Shown here in pieces: positions 1 to 8,301 of a stretch of DNA of 35,623 nucleotides. The stretch comes from Bacteroidota bacterium (GTDB taxonomy: Bacteria; Bacteroidota; Ignavibacteria; Kryptoniales; JAKASW01). The number at the start of each line of letters is the position of its first letter. Position 1 is the stretch's first letter. A program made the position numbers and the translations under genes. The stretch spans positions 1 to 35,623 of the forward strand of contig JAJZNW010000060.1 of assembly GCA_021811615.1 (NCBI GenBank). The letters run 5' to 3'. The notes under the pieces were generated by a model. The model saw only the letters and a list, made by a program, of their open reading frames with translations, did no database searches and was not told the origin of the DNA.

Positions 1-1389
1 ACGGTGCTCGTATTGAACGGAAAGGGAAGCAGGTCTTTCCCGAATCCGAATTATCCACTGAACAGTCATGGACCGGAATATATCGGCAATCTCCTTAAGG
101 GGACATTGTCGTTCATCAATTTTCCCAATGCAAAGACTCTCGATAAGTACACGAAAGAAGTCTACGCCGACGTGCCTTACCGCCCGGGTCAGTTGAAGCA
201 GGCCGCATACAACGGCGACAACCCGATCCCCGATAAGGTTGGCGGTGAATCCCCGATCAAGTATGTGTTCTATTTCATAAAGGAGAACAGGACGTACGAC
301 CAGGTATTCGGCGACATCAAGAGGGGCAACGGCGACCCGGATCTGACCCTCTTCGGCGAGAAGATCACGCCTAATCTCCACAAGATAGTCAGGAAGTTCG
401 TGCTTCTGGACAACCTCTACTGCAACGCTGAGGTCAGCGCCGACGGCCACAACTGGTCTGACGGGGCTTATGCCACCGACTATGTTGTCAAGAGCTGGCC
501 GTCGAACTATGCGAACAGAGGCGCAAGGTATGACTTTCAGGGAGGGCAGCCGGTTTCTTCACCGGCGGAAGGTTTCATCTGGAACCTCTGCCAGAGGCAC
601 GATATCTATTTCAGGGACTACGGAGAGTTTTGTGAAAGCAATCCTGATACCAACAAGCCGGACACTCCGGGGGAAAAGGCACTCATAGGTCACATAGATC
701 CGTGGTACCGGGCGTGGGATCTGTCCTATTCGGACGTCCGTCGGTACGAAGCGTGGAACAAGGACTTCACGAGGCTGCTTGCTGAGAATAGAGTTCCGCA
801 CCTCAGTATTATCTGGCTCCCAAACGATCACACATGGGGAACAAAGAAGGGAGCTCATACTCCACAAGCCATGGTGGCACAGAACGATTACGCCTTCGGT
901 CTATTCGTGGACCGGATATCGCACAGCAAGATTTGGCCTCACACGGCGATCTTTTCGATTGAGGACGATGCTCAGGCGGGTGCCGATCATGTCGATGCCC
1001 ACCGCACGGAGGGAATGGTCGTAAGCCCGTACTGCAAACGCCACTATGTAGACAAGACGATGTACAGCACCGCCTCGATGCTCCGAACTATGGAACTCAT
1101 TCTCGGGTTGCCGCCGATGAGCCAGTACGACGCGGCCGCTACGCCGATGTACAATTCGTTCACGATGAAGGCTGACTACGCTCCTTACAATGTCGTGAGT
1201 CCGATGATAAACATTCATGCCATAAACCCCAACGGCGCGTATGGCCAGAGCATAATGGACCACTGGAATTTCAGCGTCGAGGATGCTGTACCTCCGAGAG
1301 AGTTCAATGAAATCCTCTGGAGATATATCAAAGGAACGAACATGCCCGCTCCAAGGTACTCGATAATTTCAAGTAAGCTGGGAGATTGA
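1..1389 (+). CDS. YncE-type/phosphoesterase protein, C-terminal part (5' truncated)
   Basis: The reading frame is open from the first base, so the gene begins outside the window and the GTG at 4 is not a trustworthy start. The visible 462 residues hold a PF04185-type phosphoesterase domain (alkaline phosphatase superfamily): an early strand with 'FIKENRTYDQVFGD', then 'LDNLYCNAEVSADGHNWS', 'WLPNDHTWG' and the metal-site-like 'EDDAQAGADHVDAHRTEG'. In this family the EN, NDH and ED..DHVD segments line the metal-binding phosphoester site. Proteins with this tail and the preceding 'LLKGTLSFINFP' segment commonly carry an N-terminal YncE/YVTN beta-propeller, which would lie upstream of the window; that part is inferred. 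The substrate is unknown, and the protein is probably periplasmic or secreted. A strong terminator follows at 1496. A second phosphoesterase of the same family lies at 5047-6033. Confidence 0.85.
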   Translation, partial: TVLVLNGKGSRSFPNPNYPLNSHGPEYIGNLLKGTLSFINFPNAKTLDKYTKEVYADVPYRPGQLKQAAYNGDNPIPDKVGGESPIKYVFYFIKENRTYDQVFGDIKRGNGDPDLTLFGEKITPNLHKIVRKFVLLDNLYCNAEVSADGHNWSDGAYATDYVVKSWPSNYANRGARYDFQGGQPVSSPAEGFIWNLCQRHDIYFRDYGEFCESNPDTNKPDTPGEKALIGHIDPWYRAWDLSYSDVRRYEAWNKDFTRLLAENRVPHLSIIWLPNDHTWGTKKGAHTPQAMVAQNDYAFGLFVDRISHSKIWPHTAIFSIEDDAQAGADHVDAHRTEGMVVSPYCKRHYVDKTMYSTASMLRTMELILGLPPMSQYDAAATPMYNSFTMKADYAPYNVVSPMINIHAINPNGAYGQSIMDHWNFSVEDAVPPREFNEILWRYIKGTNMPAPRYSIISSKLGD

Positions 1390-1495
1390 CAAAGTTCCGG
1401 TCCTGGAAACCTTCGCCGGGGGTTGACGTGATCTCCGGATTCGGCAGCATTTTTGCGGGGGCAGGAGACTGAAGTGGTCGTTCTCCTTAGATTTG

Positions 1496-1529
1496 CCCGC
1501 CTCGGTTTGAATTGCCGGGGCGGGTTTTT
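1496..1529 (+). terminator. Rho-independent terminator after the phosphoesterase gene
   Basis: A 10-bp stem (CCCGCCTCGG at 1496-1505 with CCGGGGCGGG at 1515-1524, one G-T pair) closes a 9-nt loop and is followed by TTTTT. It ends the upstream transcript. The longest open frame of the next gene would begin at a TTG inside this hairpin loop, so that start cannot be right. Confidence 0.9.
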
Positions 1530-1607
1530 AATTTGTGGAATCGAAAATCAGGCGGTGTTGCAGTTGCGTGCGTCCATATTGCTAATGTTATTTTGAGGAT
1601 CCGAGCA

Positions 1608-2075
1608 GTGATAGAATATGAAACAAACCGAGAAATCACGGTTCAACAATTCAGGAATCTGTTGGTCACTTCCACCCTTGGTGAAAGAAGACCTATCGAC
1701 GATTTTGAGTGCCTCCAGGGGATGTTGAAAAACGCGAACCTGATCGTGACGGCCTGGGATGGTGAAAGACTTGTTGGTGTGGCTAGGAGTGTTGCCGATT
1801 TCTATTACTGTTGTTACCTATCGGACCTGGCGGTCGATCTTGAATATCAGAGACAAGGGATAGGGAGGGGGCTCATAGCAGAGACGCAACGGAAGCTGAA
1901 AGCAGGATGCAAGCTTATACTGGTAGCAGCTCCTGCCGCAAACGAGTACTACAGGCACATCGGCTTCACAAATAATGAGAGATGCTGGATACTTGACGGA
2001 GAACAATCCGTTAGATACGCCCGGAATTTGAAGAATAACTTTGCAAAGGTTGCTGTTAATAGTGAGTTTCTATAA
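1608..2075 (+). CDS. GNAT family N-acetyltransferase
   Basis: A 155-residue GCN5-related acyltransferase, which would transfer an acyl group from acyl-CoA to an unknown acceptor. The CoA-binding motif A is clear: 'LSDLAVDLEYQRQGIGRGLI', with the Q-x-x-G-x-G/A pyrophosphate loop as QRQGIG, followed by 'LILVAAPAANEYYRHIGF', the usual beta5-alpha4 region where Tyr and the 'Y..IGF' segment sit. The GTG at 1608 is chosen because GAGGA at 1595-1599 lies 8 nt upstream, the product then begins right before the first GNAT strand, and the open frame further upstream runs back into the terminator. The gene stands alone between a terminator and the T9SS cargo gene. The substrate cannot be read from the sequence. 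Confidence 0.85.
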   Translation: MIEYETNREITVQQFRNLLVTSTLGERRPIDDFECLQGMLKNANLIVTAWDGERLVGVARSVADFYYCCYLSDLAVDLEYQRQGIGRGLIAETQRKLKAGCKLILVAAPAANEYYRHIGFTNNERCWILDGEQSVRYARNLKNNFAKVAVNSEFL

Positions 2076-2208
2076 CTTTGGTGAAAGTTGAGGTCCGCGT
2101 TTGTGCGGGAGAAAGGGGACCCCTGACGGATTCCGGACTTGTGCTGATTCCCGGTGGACCTTTTGGGAATTGAAGTTTTCAAATCGGAAACGAATTGGTG
2201 AGGCAATT

Positions 2209-3786
2209 ATGAAGAACCTTCTTCTATCTTCAGCGCTCTTGTTTGTGTTTACATCCGTTTCGTCTGCGCAATGGACCCAGCAGCAATCCGGTGTCACTAC
2301 TTATCTGCTCGGTGTAAAATTCACTTCACCGACGAATGGCTGGGCAGTTGGCAACAGCGGTGTGGTATTGAAGACCACCGATGGCGGAACGACATGGCTT
2401 CAGCAAACCACTCCTGCTTCAGGGCAACTGTCTAAGGTGGATTTTCTCAACAGCGATGACGGCTGGATTGTCGGCGGTACCACGATCCTACAGACGACCG
2501 ACGGCGGGGCGAGCTGGGAATTCAATACCAGCCCATCCCCCTTTGGTCCATATAACAATTCCATCTTCTGCCGTGATTTCAACAATCAACCTATGTGTTG
2601 GATTGCAGGTGGAAACAGGGGGACTAACTATACGTTCATCGAAAGTTCCCCTGGGAACGCGAATTGGTCACTGCAAGTTGCCGGCTACGCTGGGAGGCTC
2701 GCGGGAATCTATTTCGCAAACGACAGTTCTGGCTGGGCAGCCGGGGATAACGGATTGATTTTGTCGACCACGAACGGGGGACGCTGGTGGAATGAACAAA
2801 ACACCAATGTGACATCTTATCTCACCGACGTGGGCTTTTTCACACCTGAAGTCGGGGTTTGTATGGGGGATAGCGGTCGCATACTAAGGTCGACGGACGG
2901 TGGCGCACATTGGACCATGGTGCAATCAAACCCAAATACGGATGTCTTCAAGGTTGCCATTTTGAATGATTCGGTCGGTTACGTGACTGGAGGCCCTTAT
3001 AGCTCAAGCGGTCCAGCCGATTACATTTACAGGACTACGGACGCGGGCAAAACCTGGACCAATCAAATTGTAGTCGTCCCGGCGGGCACGATGTTCGAAG
3101 ATATCTGCTTCGTCAATGATTCCGACGGCTGGGCGGTAGGCCACAATGGGATAATTGTGCATACTACCGATGCCGGAATTGCGGCTGTTCCCACATCGCC
3201 CGTCCTCGATGCTCCCGCTTCTCAGGATACTCTTTCATCCTCCGACTCTGCACTCGTTTGGTACGGCGTATCCATTGCCACTTCGTACCGCGTTCAAATT
3301 GCTTCGGACAGCTCTTTCGGAAAGATAGTCGTTGATTCGTCAGGCATTTCGGACACGACGATGGTCATTCAACAGCTTATTGACACAAGGCTGTCGCCCG
3401 AGACCAAATATTTCTGGAGAGTTCAGGCGATAGACGACACGCTGTCCGGATCGTTCTCCCAGATATGGTCATTCATAACGCCCACCCTGACTGCCGTGAA
3501 CACAAAACAGATGGGAACGCCGAGAACATTTGCACTAAGCCAGAACTACCCCAATCCGTTCAATCCATCGACGACCATAAAGTACAGCATCCCAAAGGCA
3601 GAGTTTGTGAACCTGACGGTGTATGATGATCTCGGCCAGAAAGTCGCTACTCTGGTCCACCAACAGCAGGGTGCCGGCAACTATGAAGTGAGTTTCAACG
3701 CGGATCGATTTGCCAGCGGAGTTTATTTCTACGTTATCAGAGCAGGCAATTACACCGCGACTCGAAAAATGATGCCGCTGAAGTAA
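2209..3786 (+). CDS. Secreted T9SS cargo with Ycf48/BNR-like propeller repeats
   Basis: A 525-residue secreted protein. Residues 1-20 are a signal peptide (cleavage likely after SSA). Roughly residues 25-325 carry repeated 'GWAVG..G.I..TTDGG..W' units of the Ycf48/BNR-like beta-propeller type, at least five recognisable copies. Residues about 330-425 look like a fibronectin-III-like domain ('SYRVQIASDSSF', 'TKYFWRVQAIDD'). The last 90 residues form a type A T9SS sorting domain, with the 'QNYPNPFNPSTTIKYSIP' signature and 'ASGVYFYVIRAG' near the end. This predicts export by Sec, passage through T9SS, and surface attachment or release. The ATG at 2209 is chosen for the signal peptide and GGTGAGG at 2197-2203; the open frame extends upstream but without signal-peptide sense. 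Ligand or function is unknown. It is convergent with the oxidoreductase, whose stop lies 17 bases away. Confidence 0.9.
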   Translation: MKNLLLSSALLFVFTSVSSAQWTQQQSGVTTYLLGVKFTSPTNGWAVGNSGVVLKTTDGGTTWLQQTTPASGQLSKVDFLNSDDGWIVGGTTILQTTDGGASWEFNTSPSPFGPYNNSIFCRDFNNQPMCWIAGGNRGTNYTFIESSPGNANWSLQVAGYAGRLAGIYFANDSSGWAAGDNGLILSTTNGGRWWNEQNTNVTSYLTDVGFFTPEVGVCMGDSGRILRSTDGGAHWTMVQSNPNTDVFKVAILNDSVGYVTGGPYSSSGPADYIYRTTDAGKTWTNQIVVVPAGTMFEDICFVNDSDGWAVGHNGIIVHTTDAGIAAVPTSPVLDAPASQDTLSSSDSALVWYGVSIATSYRVQIASDSSFGKIVVDSSGISDTTMVIQQLIDTRLSPETKYFWRVQAIDDTLSGSFSQIWSFITPTLTAVNTKQMGTPRTFALSQNYPNPFNPSTTIKYSIPKAEFVNLTVYDDLGQKVATLVHQQQGAGNYEVSFNADRFASGVYFYVIRAGNYTATRKMMPLK

Positions 3787-3803
3787 GGTATGTTGAAAGC
3801 TCT

Positions 3804-4793
3804 TTAAATATTGATCCAGCTATTCTTGTCTGAGCTTTCAAAAACCGCGTCGATGACCTTCATATTCGCTATCCCGTCGGCTATCGGGGTCGGCACATCC
3901 GTGCCGTTGATGATCGCTTCAGCGAAAAGGTCGGCCTGTATGGTGTACTGATCGCACGCTTCAAACTGAATTTCCTCCACCGGGCCGCCTTTCTGAAGCC
4001 AGATCCTCGTCGGCCGGTCCTTCGGAGCATTGAAAGGTATCTCAAGCTCTATCCTTCCTTTCGTGCCGAGTATATTGACCCGTTGGTACGGCTGAAGCTG
4101 GGTCCCGCAGGAGAAGGTGGCAACTCCACTTCCGAAGTCGAGGGTTCCGGCAGCAAATCGGTCGATTCGGGTGTTAGGGTCCCTCTCCACGTGCCCAAGT
4201 ACCCGCACAGGTTCACGTCCGAATACGAACCTGGATAGCGACACGCAGTAGCAACCGATGTCGAGCATTCCTCCTCCACCGAAATCGGCCTTGTTCCTGA
4301 TATTGGAAGTGTCGTCGTTGTAGTAAGAGTACAATGCATGGATGCTCTTTACTTCGCCGATGGCGCCGCTCCGCACAAGCTCCTTGACTCTCTGCCACTG
4401 CGGATGATGACGGTACATGAACGCTTCCATCACCTTCAGCTTCGGATAATCCTTCGCGACGTTTTCGAGCCGACGGGCATCGGCATAATTGAGGGCGATC
4501 GGCTTTTCACACAGCACATGCTTGCCTGCCTTTAAAGCTTTAAGCGTCCAATCGACGTGAAGGTGATTCGGGAGTGGGTTGTATATGACATTTAACTCGG
4601 GATCTGAAACTAACTCCTCGTATGAGCCAAAGACTTTCGGAATTCCTAACTGTGCGGCAAGATTCTCTGCGCGTTTTCTGTCTCGCGATGCGATCGCCCG
4701 GACGTCCGAGTATTTACTCTTTTGCGTCGCGGGTATAGTTGCCCGAGCCGCAAATTTGGAAGTGCTGAGAATTCCCCATGCGAGTTTCTTCAT
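3804..4793 (-). CDS. Gfo/Idh/MocA family NAD(P)-dependent oxidoreductase
   Basis: A 329-residue protein of the usual family length. The N-terminal Rossmann fold starts 'WGILSTSKFA', the glycine-rich turn of this family in a divergent form. 'CEKPIA' at residues 95-100 is the EKP motif whose lysine contacts cofactor and substrate. 'EAFMYRHHPQW' and 'GGGMLDIGCYCVSLSRFVFG' are the segments that shape the sugar-binding site in glucose-fructose oxidoreductase-like members. The C-terminal half is the alpha/beta Gfo/Idh/MocA_C domain. The likely reaction is oxidation or reduction of a sugar or inositol-like hydroxyl; the substrate is not readable. A strong ribosome binding site (GGAGGAGG, complement of 4801-4808) precedes the ATG. 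The phosphoesterase at 5047-6033 lies upstream on the same strand, 253 bases away, so co-transcription is possible but unproven. Confidence 0.9.
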   Translation of the reverse strand: MKKLAWGILSTSKFAARATIPATQKSKYSDVRAIASRDRKRAENLAAQLGIPKVFGSYEELVSDPELNVIYNPLPNHLHVDWTLKALKAGKHVLCEKPIALNYADARRLENVAKDYPKLKVMEAFMYRHHPQWQRVKELVRSGAIGEVKSIHALYSYYNDDTSNIRNKADFGGGGMLDIGCYCVSLSRFVFGREPVRVLGHVERDPNTRIDRFAAGTLDFGSGVATFSCGTQLQPYQRVNILGTKGRIELEIPFNAPKDRPTRIWLQKGGPVEEIQFEACDQYTIQADLFAEAIINGTDVPTPIADGIANMKVIDAVFESSDKNSWINI

Positions 4794-5046
4794 GCCGTCT
4801 CCTCCTCCGGATCTTTGATAGAATAAGTTTACGTTCTAGTCGACTGAGTCCAAGTTAGTGATCCGTGATCGTTCAGGCAAACCTCGGGCCTCCAGGACGG
4901 GATTCATCGGCGTCGCGCCATCGGAAAGTAGTGTAGTTCTCCTATAGCGCACCCGGATATCGTCGGAGTTGCCTGGAGAAGCGACGAGGCTGCAGGGCAG
5001 ACTGAGTTTGCGCAGACCTACATCGAAGGGTCGACGCTCTCTTACA

Positions 5047-6033
5047 TCACCTTCGGGTGAAGATGTCGCTGATTATGCGATCGTTCGAGATGCCGTCCTT
5101 GAGCGCGTACTTCTGCTGGTACCCGGCTCGAGGCAAGCCGTAAATCGCCTCTATCGTTCGAAGGAGATTGACGTGTGTGACGCCTTTACCTTCTGAGTAA
5201 TTCCCATGCTTTATGTGCGCACCGGCGAAAATGGTGGGTATCCTGTTACGAATATCCCGGTCCTTGCTGGCAGGGTCGGTCAGACCGTTGAAATGTGACC
5301 AGTCGCTGTTTTCATCCCAGGTGATAATGAGAAGGCTGTTATGGGTCTTTGCCCACTTGTAGTACTTCCCGAGTTTGTCTTTCAGCCATGTGTCCCCGTC
5401 CTTGACACGCATCGACCGCTTACCACTATGCATGTCGTCTATCAGGTTTGGAATCACTATCGCGACTGTCGGAAGTCTGTTGAAATCGCTGGGGAATTGT
5501 TTGAATTGGAGATTGCAGGAAGTGGCTTCTGTTGTTCCTTGAGGCAGATTCCCGAAACTTATCCATGGCACATGCTTACGGGCGTATTTCCCGGCCCACG
5601 ATACGGTGTCGCCGATCGCGGGCAGACTTTCTGCGTAGCCCTTGAAAGTGTATCCTGCCTTCATGAGCTCTTCGCCCAGGTTAGGTGCCATGAACGGGTA
5701 TTTCGGATTGTTGAACCGGGTCGGAGTCATGTCGTGATGCCCGACGTTCTGCGTTGCGCCGGAGAAGATCCAGAAGTAGTTCCCTTCGCTGTTATGCTCG
5801 TCAGCAAACATGCGTGTCAGGTTCGCTCCCTGTTTCAACAAAACGTTGTTGATGTAAGGTGCATCCTCACTTCCGATCACTCTCGAGTAGTATTTGTTCT
5901 CCTCGATTACCAGGACAATGTGCGAATATTTAGGAAGGTATACCGACTTCGGAATCCAAGTCTGTGTGGCTCGGTTACCCGAGAAACCAAACGAGATCAT
6001 CGAGATGAGAATGAAAGGCAACACTCTTTTCAT
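5047..6033 (-). CDS. Secreted PF04185-type phosphoesterase (acid phosphatase-like)
   Basis: 328 residues with an N-terminal signal peptide ('MKRVLPFILISMISFGFSG'). The mature part has the phosphoesterase-family order of motifs: 'HIVLVIEENKYYSRVIGSEDAPYIN' (first metal-ligand region), 'DEHNSEGNYFWIFSG', 'VIPNLIDDMHSG', 'IITWDENSDW' and 'GVTHVNLLRTIEAIYGLP'. The WDE(N/D) and late His region correspond to the second metal cluster in this alkaline-phosphatase-like superfamily. It probably cleaves phosphomonoesters or phosphodiesters in the periplasm or outside the cell. It is a distant relative of the protein ending at 1389 but about two thirds the length that protein would have, and it lacks a propeller. 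It is transcribed divergently from glpD. Confidence 0.87.
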   Translation of the reverse strand: MKRVLPFILISMISFGFSGNRATQTWIPKSVYLPKYSHIVLVIEENKYYSRVIGSEDAPYINNVLLKQGANLTRMFADEHNSEGNYFWIFSGATQNVGHHDMTPTRFNNPKYPFMAPNLGEELMKAGYTFKGYAESLPAIGDTVSWAGKYARKHVPWISFGNLPQGTTEATSCNLQFKQFPSDFNRLPTVAIVIPNLIDDMHSGKRSMRVKDGDTWLKDKLGKYYKWAKTHNSLLIITWDENSDWSHFNGLTDPASKDRDIRNRIPTIFAGAHIKHGNYSEGKGVTHVNLLRTIEAIYGLPRAGYQQKYALKDGISNDRIISDIFTRR

Positions 6034-6278
6034 GATAGTACCTCTAAGTTGAATGTTCTTGTTTGATAAATAATGAAGAATAGCGGCAGTTTATGCAAAT
6101 TAAATATACGTTAAGTCCGGAGCCCTACGACTTTGGCGGGAACGACAAGTTCGGAAATCGTTCGGATGATCTGTGACGGTTCTTGCACGAGATGGCGATC
6201 TGGTGAGCGAAACGGTTGACGACGATTCAGGGCCGGGCTCCGGACAAAGCGAATTACCGCATGAAAGAGAAGTTACAA

Positions 6279-7847
6279 ATGATACTGAGGCGTGAAGAAA
6301 TAATCTCAAGGTTGGAGTCGGAACTGAAGGAATGGGACATTGTCATCGTCGGTGGAGGAGCGACCGGACTCGGCGCTGCCGTCGAGTCGGCGTCGAGAGG
6401 GTACAAGACGCTTCTGCTTGAACAACATGACTTCGCGAAAGGGACATCCAGCCGGAGTACCAAGTTGGTTCACGGCGGGGTTAGGTATTTACAGCAGGGC
6501 AACGTCGCATTAGTTGTCGAAGCCCTGAGAGAGCGGGGATTGTTGAAACAGAACGCGCCTCACCTGGTCATGAACAGATCTTTTGTCGTTCCGAATTATG
6601 ATTGGTGGCACGGGCCGTTTTACGGCGTGGGACTGAAGGTGTACGACATACTTGCCGGTAAACTTGGTCTCGGCCCCTCAAGGTTCATATCCAGGGAAGA
6701 GACCGTAGAACGTATTCCGAATGTGGAGCCTGAAGGTTTGCGCGGAGGTGTAATATACCACGACGGGCAATTCGATGACTCAAGGCTTGCCGTCAACCTT
6801 GCCCAGACGGTGCACGAGCAGGGCGGACTGGCAATAAACTACATGGGGGTAACCGCGCTGATGAAGTCGGGCGGGATGATAAACGGCGTCGTCGCTGTGG
6901 ACGGGGAATCCGGCAGGGAGTATCAAATAAGAGCGCGTGCGGTCGTGAATGCGACCGGCGTGTTTGCCGACCAGATCCGCAGGCTTGACGAGCCGAGGGC
7001 CTCAAGGATAGTCGCGATGAGCCAGGGAGTACACATTATTCTCGGCAAAGAGTTCCTTCCTGGTGATTCGGCTATCATGGTTCCGCAGACGGAAGACGGC
7101 AGAGTGCTCTTTGCCGTGCCGTGGCATGATCGTGTCCTGGTGGGGACGACTGATACGCCGATGAAGACTTCGTCTCTTGAGCCTAAGCCGCTAGAGGAAG
7201 AGGTGGAGTTTATACTTCGCCACGCTGCGAAGTATATGGCGAAAGATCCGGCACGCGCCGATGTCAAGAGCGTGTTCGCCGGGCTAAGGCCGCTTGCAAG
7301 AGCTCACGGAAAAGAGAAGACTTCCGACATCTCTCGGGATCACGTGCTCGTCGTGTCGGACTCGGGTCTGGTCACGATCACAGGCGGTAAATGGACGACT
7401 TACAGAAAGATGGGACAGGATACCGTGGACCAGGCAGTTCTTGTGGCCGGGCTGGAGGAGCGCCCGAGCGTCACCGAGAATCTCACTATCCATGGTGGAA
7501 TCGCGGGCGCGAAACGGGAAGACAGTCTCTACGTTTACGGTGCCGATGCAGCTGATGTTGAAAAGCTGATCGTAGAAAATCCTTATCTCGGCGAACGCAT
7601 CCATCCTGCTCTGCCGTATCTGAAAGGAGAGGTGGTCTGGCAGGTGCGGCATGAGATGGCGAGGAGTGTCGAAGATGTCCTTGCCCGGAGAACTCGCGCA
7701 CTTCTCCTCGACGCAAAGGCCAGTATCGAGATGTCACCGGTTGTCGCCAAACTTGTCGCGGATGAGCTCGGCTACGGTAAAGAGTGGGAAAACAGTCAGG
7801 TCTCGGCTTACAAAAGGCTTTCAGAGAATTACCTGATCAGTGGATAA
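6279..7847 (+). CDS. glpD: FAD-dependent glycerol-3-phosphate dehydrogenase
   Basis: Oxidises sn-glycerol 3-phosphate to dihydroxyacetone phosphate and passes electrons to quinone at the inner membrane. The N-terminal dinucleotide fold is 'DIVIVGGGATGLG', followed by the family signature 'GTSSRSTKLVHGGVRYLQQG'. The middle holds 'VVNATGVFAD' and 'FAVPWHDRVLVGTTDTP'; the FAD-proximal 'GGKWTTYRKM' and a C-terminal DAO_C-like helical domain ('EMARSVEDVLARRTRALLLD') complete it. The start is uncertain. ATG 6279 (522 aa) has AGAGAAG a few bases upstream and gives the normal N-terminal length; ATG 6261 is in frame but has no visible ribosome binding site; a TTG at 6216 is unlikely. No glpK or glpF lies next to it, so it seems to stand alone here. 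Confidence 0.93.
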   Translation: MILRREEIISRLESELKEWDIVIVGGGATGLGAAVESASRGYKTLLLEQHDFAKGTSSRSTKLVHGGVRYLQQGNVALVVEALRERGLLKQNAPHLVMNRSFVVPNYDWWHGPFYGVGLKVYDILAGKLGLGPSRFISREETVERIPNVEPEGLRGGVIYHDGQFDDSRLAVNLAQTVHEQGGLAINYMGVTALMKSGGMINGVVAVDGESGREYQIRARAVVNATGVFADQIRRLDEPRASRIVAMSQGVHIILGKEFLPGDSAIMVPQTEDGRVLFAVPWHDRVLVGTTDTPMKTSSLEPKPLEEEVEFILRHAAKYMAKDPARADVKSVFAGLRPLARAHGKEKTSDISRDHVLVVSDSGLVTITGGKWTTYRKMGQDTVDQAVLVAGLEERPSVTENLTIHGGIAGAKREDSLYVYGADAADVEKLIVENPYLGERIHPALPYLKGEVVWQVRHEMARSVEDVLARRTRALLLDAKASIEMSPVVAKLVADELGYGKEWENSQVSAYKRLSENYLISG

Positions 7848-7901
7848 TTACAGCGAGTCGACCGGATGCTTCGAAACGTCTTCAGACTCTTAAGGTCCCG
7901 A

Positions 7902-8126
7902 TCACTCCGTCGATCTTCGCAGTTTGGCATTCCCAAGGTCATCGTCGCACGTCATGACAAACTCGCCCTGTATGCCGCCGGAAGTGATATATCGTTTGAG
8001 AAGCGACACCGGGATCTGTATTGTAAAACCGTCAGGAAGCTGCACCCTGAGATTCCGGATCGTGCCGCGATAATATTCAACGCATTTATCGGACGGGATG
8101 TCCAGACTGAACTTATAGCTCTTCAT
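7902..8126 (-). CDS. DUF2835 family small protein
   Basis: A 74-residue protein that fits the DUF2835 pattern along its whole length. It starts 'YKFSLDI' (family: Y-x-F-x-L-x-I), then 'YYRG' followed by a V/L strand, 'DGFTIQIPVSLLKRYIT' (family: G-x-x-x-Q-x-P-x-x-x-L-R-x-F) and 'GGIQGEFVMT' (family: GI-x-G-x-F). GGAGA lies about 10 nt upstream of the ATG. The function of the family is unknown. An opposite-strand open frame of 92 codons (7866-8144) covers the same DNA but has no family resemblance, so the minus strand is taken as the gene. It is convergent with glpD, 54 bases apart. The family is known mainly from Gammaproteobacteria, which makes it slightly unexpected here. Confidence 0.7.
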   Translation of the reverse strand: MKSYKFSLDIPSDKCVEYYRGTIRNLRVQLPDGFTIQIPVSLLKRYITSGGIQGEFVMTCDDDLGNAKLRRSTE

Positions 8127-8301
8127 TATCGGTTGTCTCCGTGAGTATGTGGTGCTGATAAGATAAGAAAAGTCATTGCTTCAACCATATTGGAAATAAA
8201 TCGCGAATGGGGTAACGTTATGAAAATACCGAATAGGGTCCCGGTTGAATGAAGAGGCCTGTCGCCTGAATAGCCGCGAAATAGTCACGAGGAGATAACC
8301 G

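Noticed and set aside
1512..1607. N-terminal extension of the GNAT gene from a TTG at 1512
   Set aside because: It starts inside a terminator hairpin, and a GTG with a good ribosome binding site lies at 1608.
7866..8144. 92-codon plus-strand open frame after glpD
   Set aside because: It overlaps the minus-strand DUF2835 gene, which matches a family along its full length; the plus-strand product has no family features.
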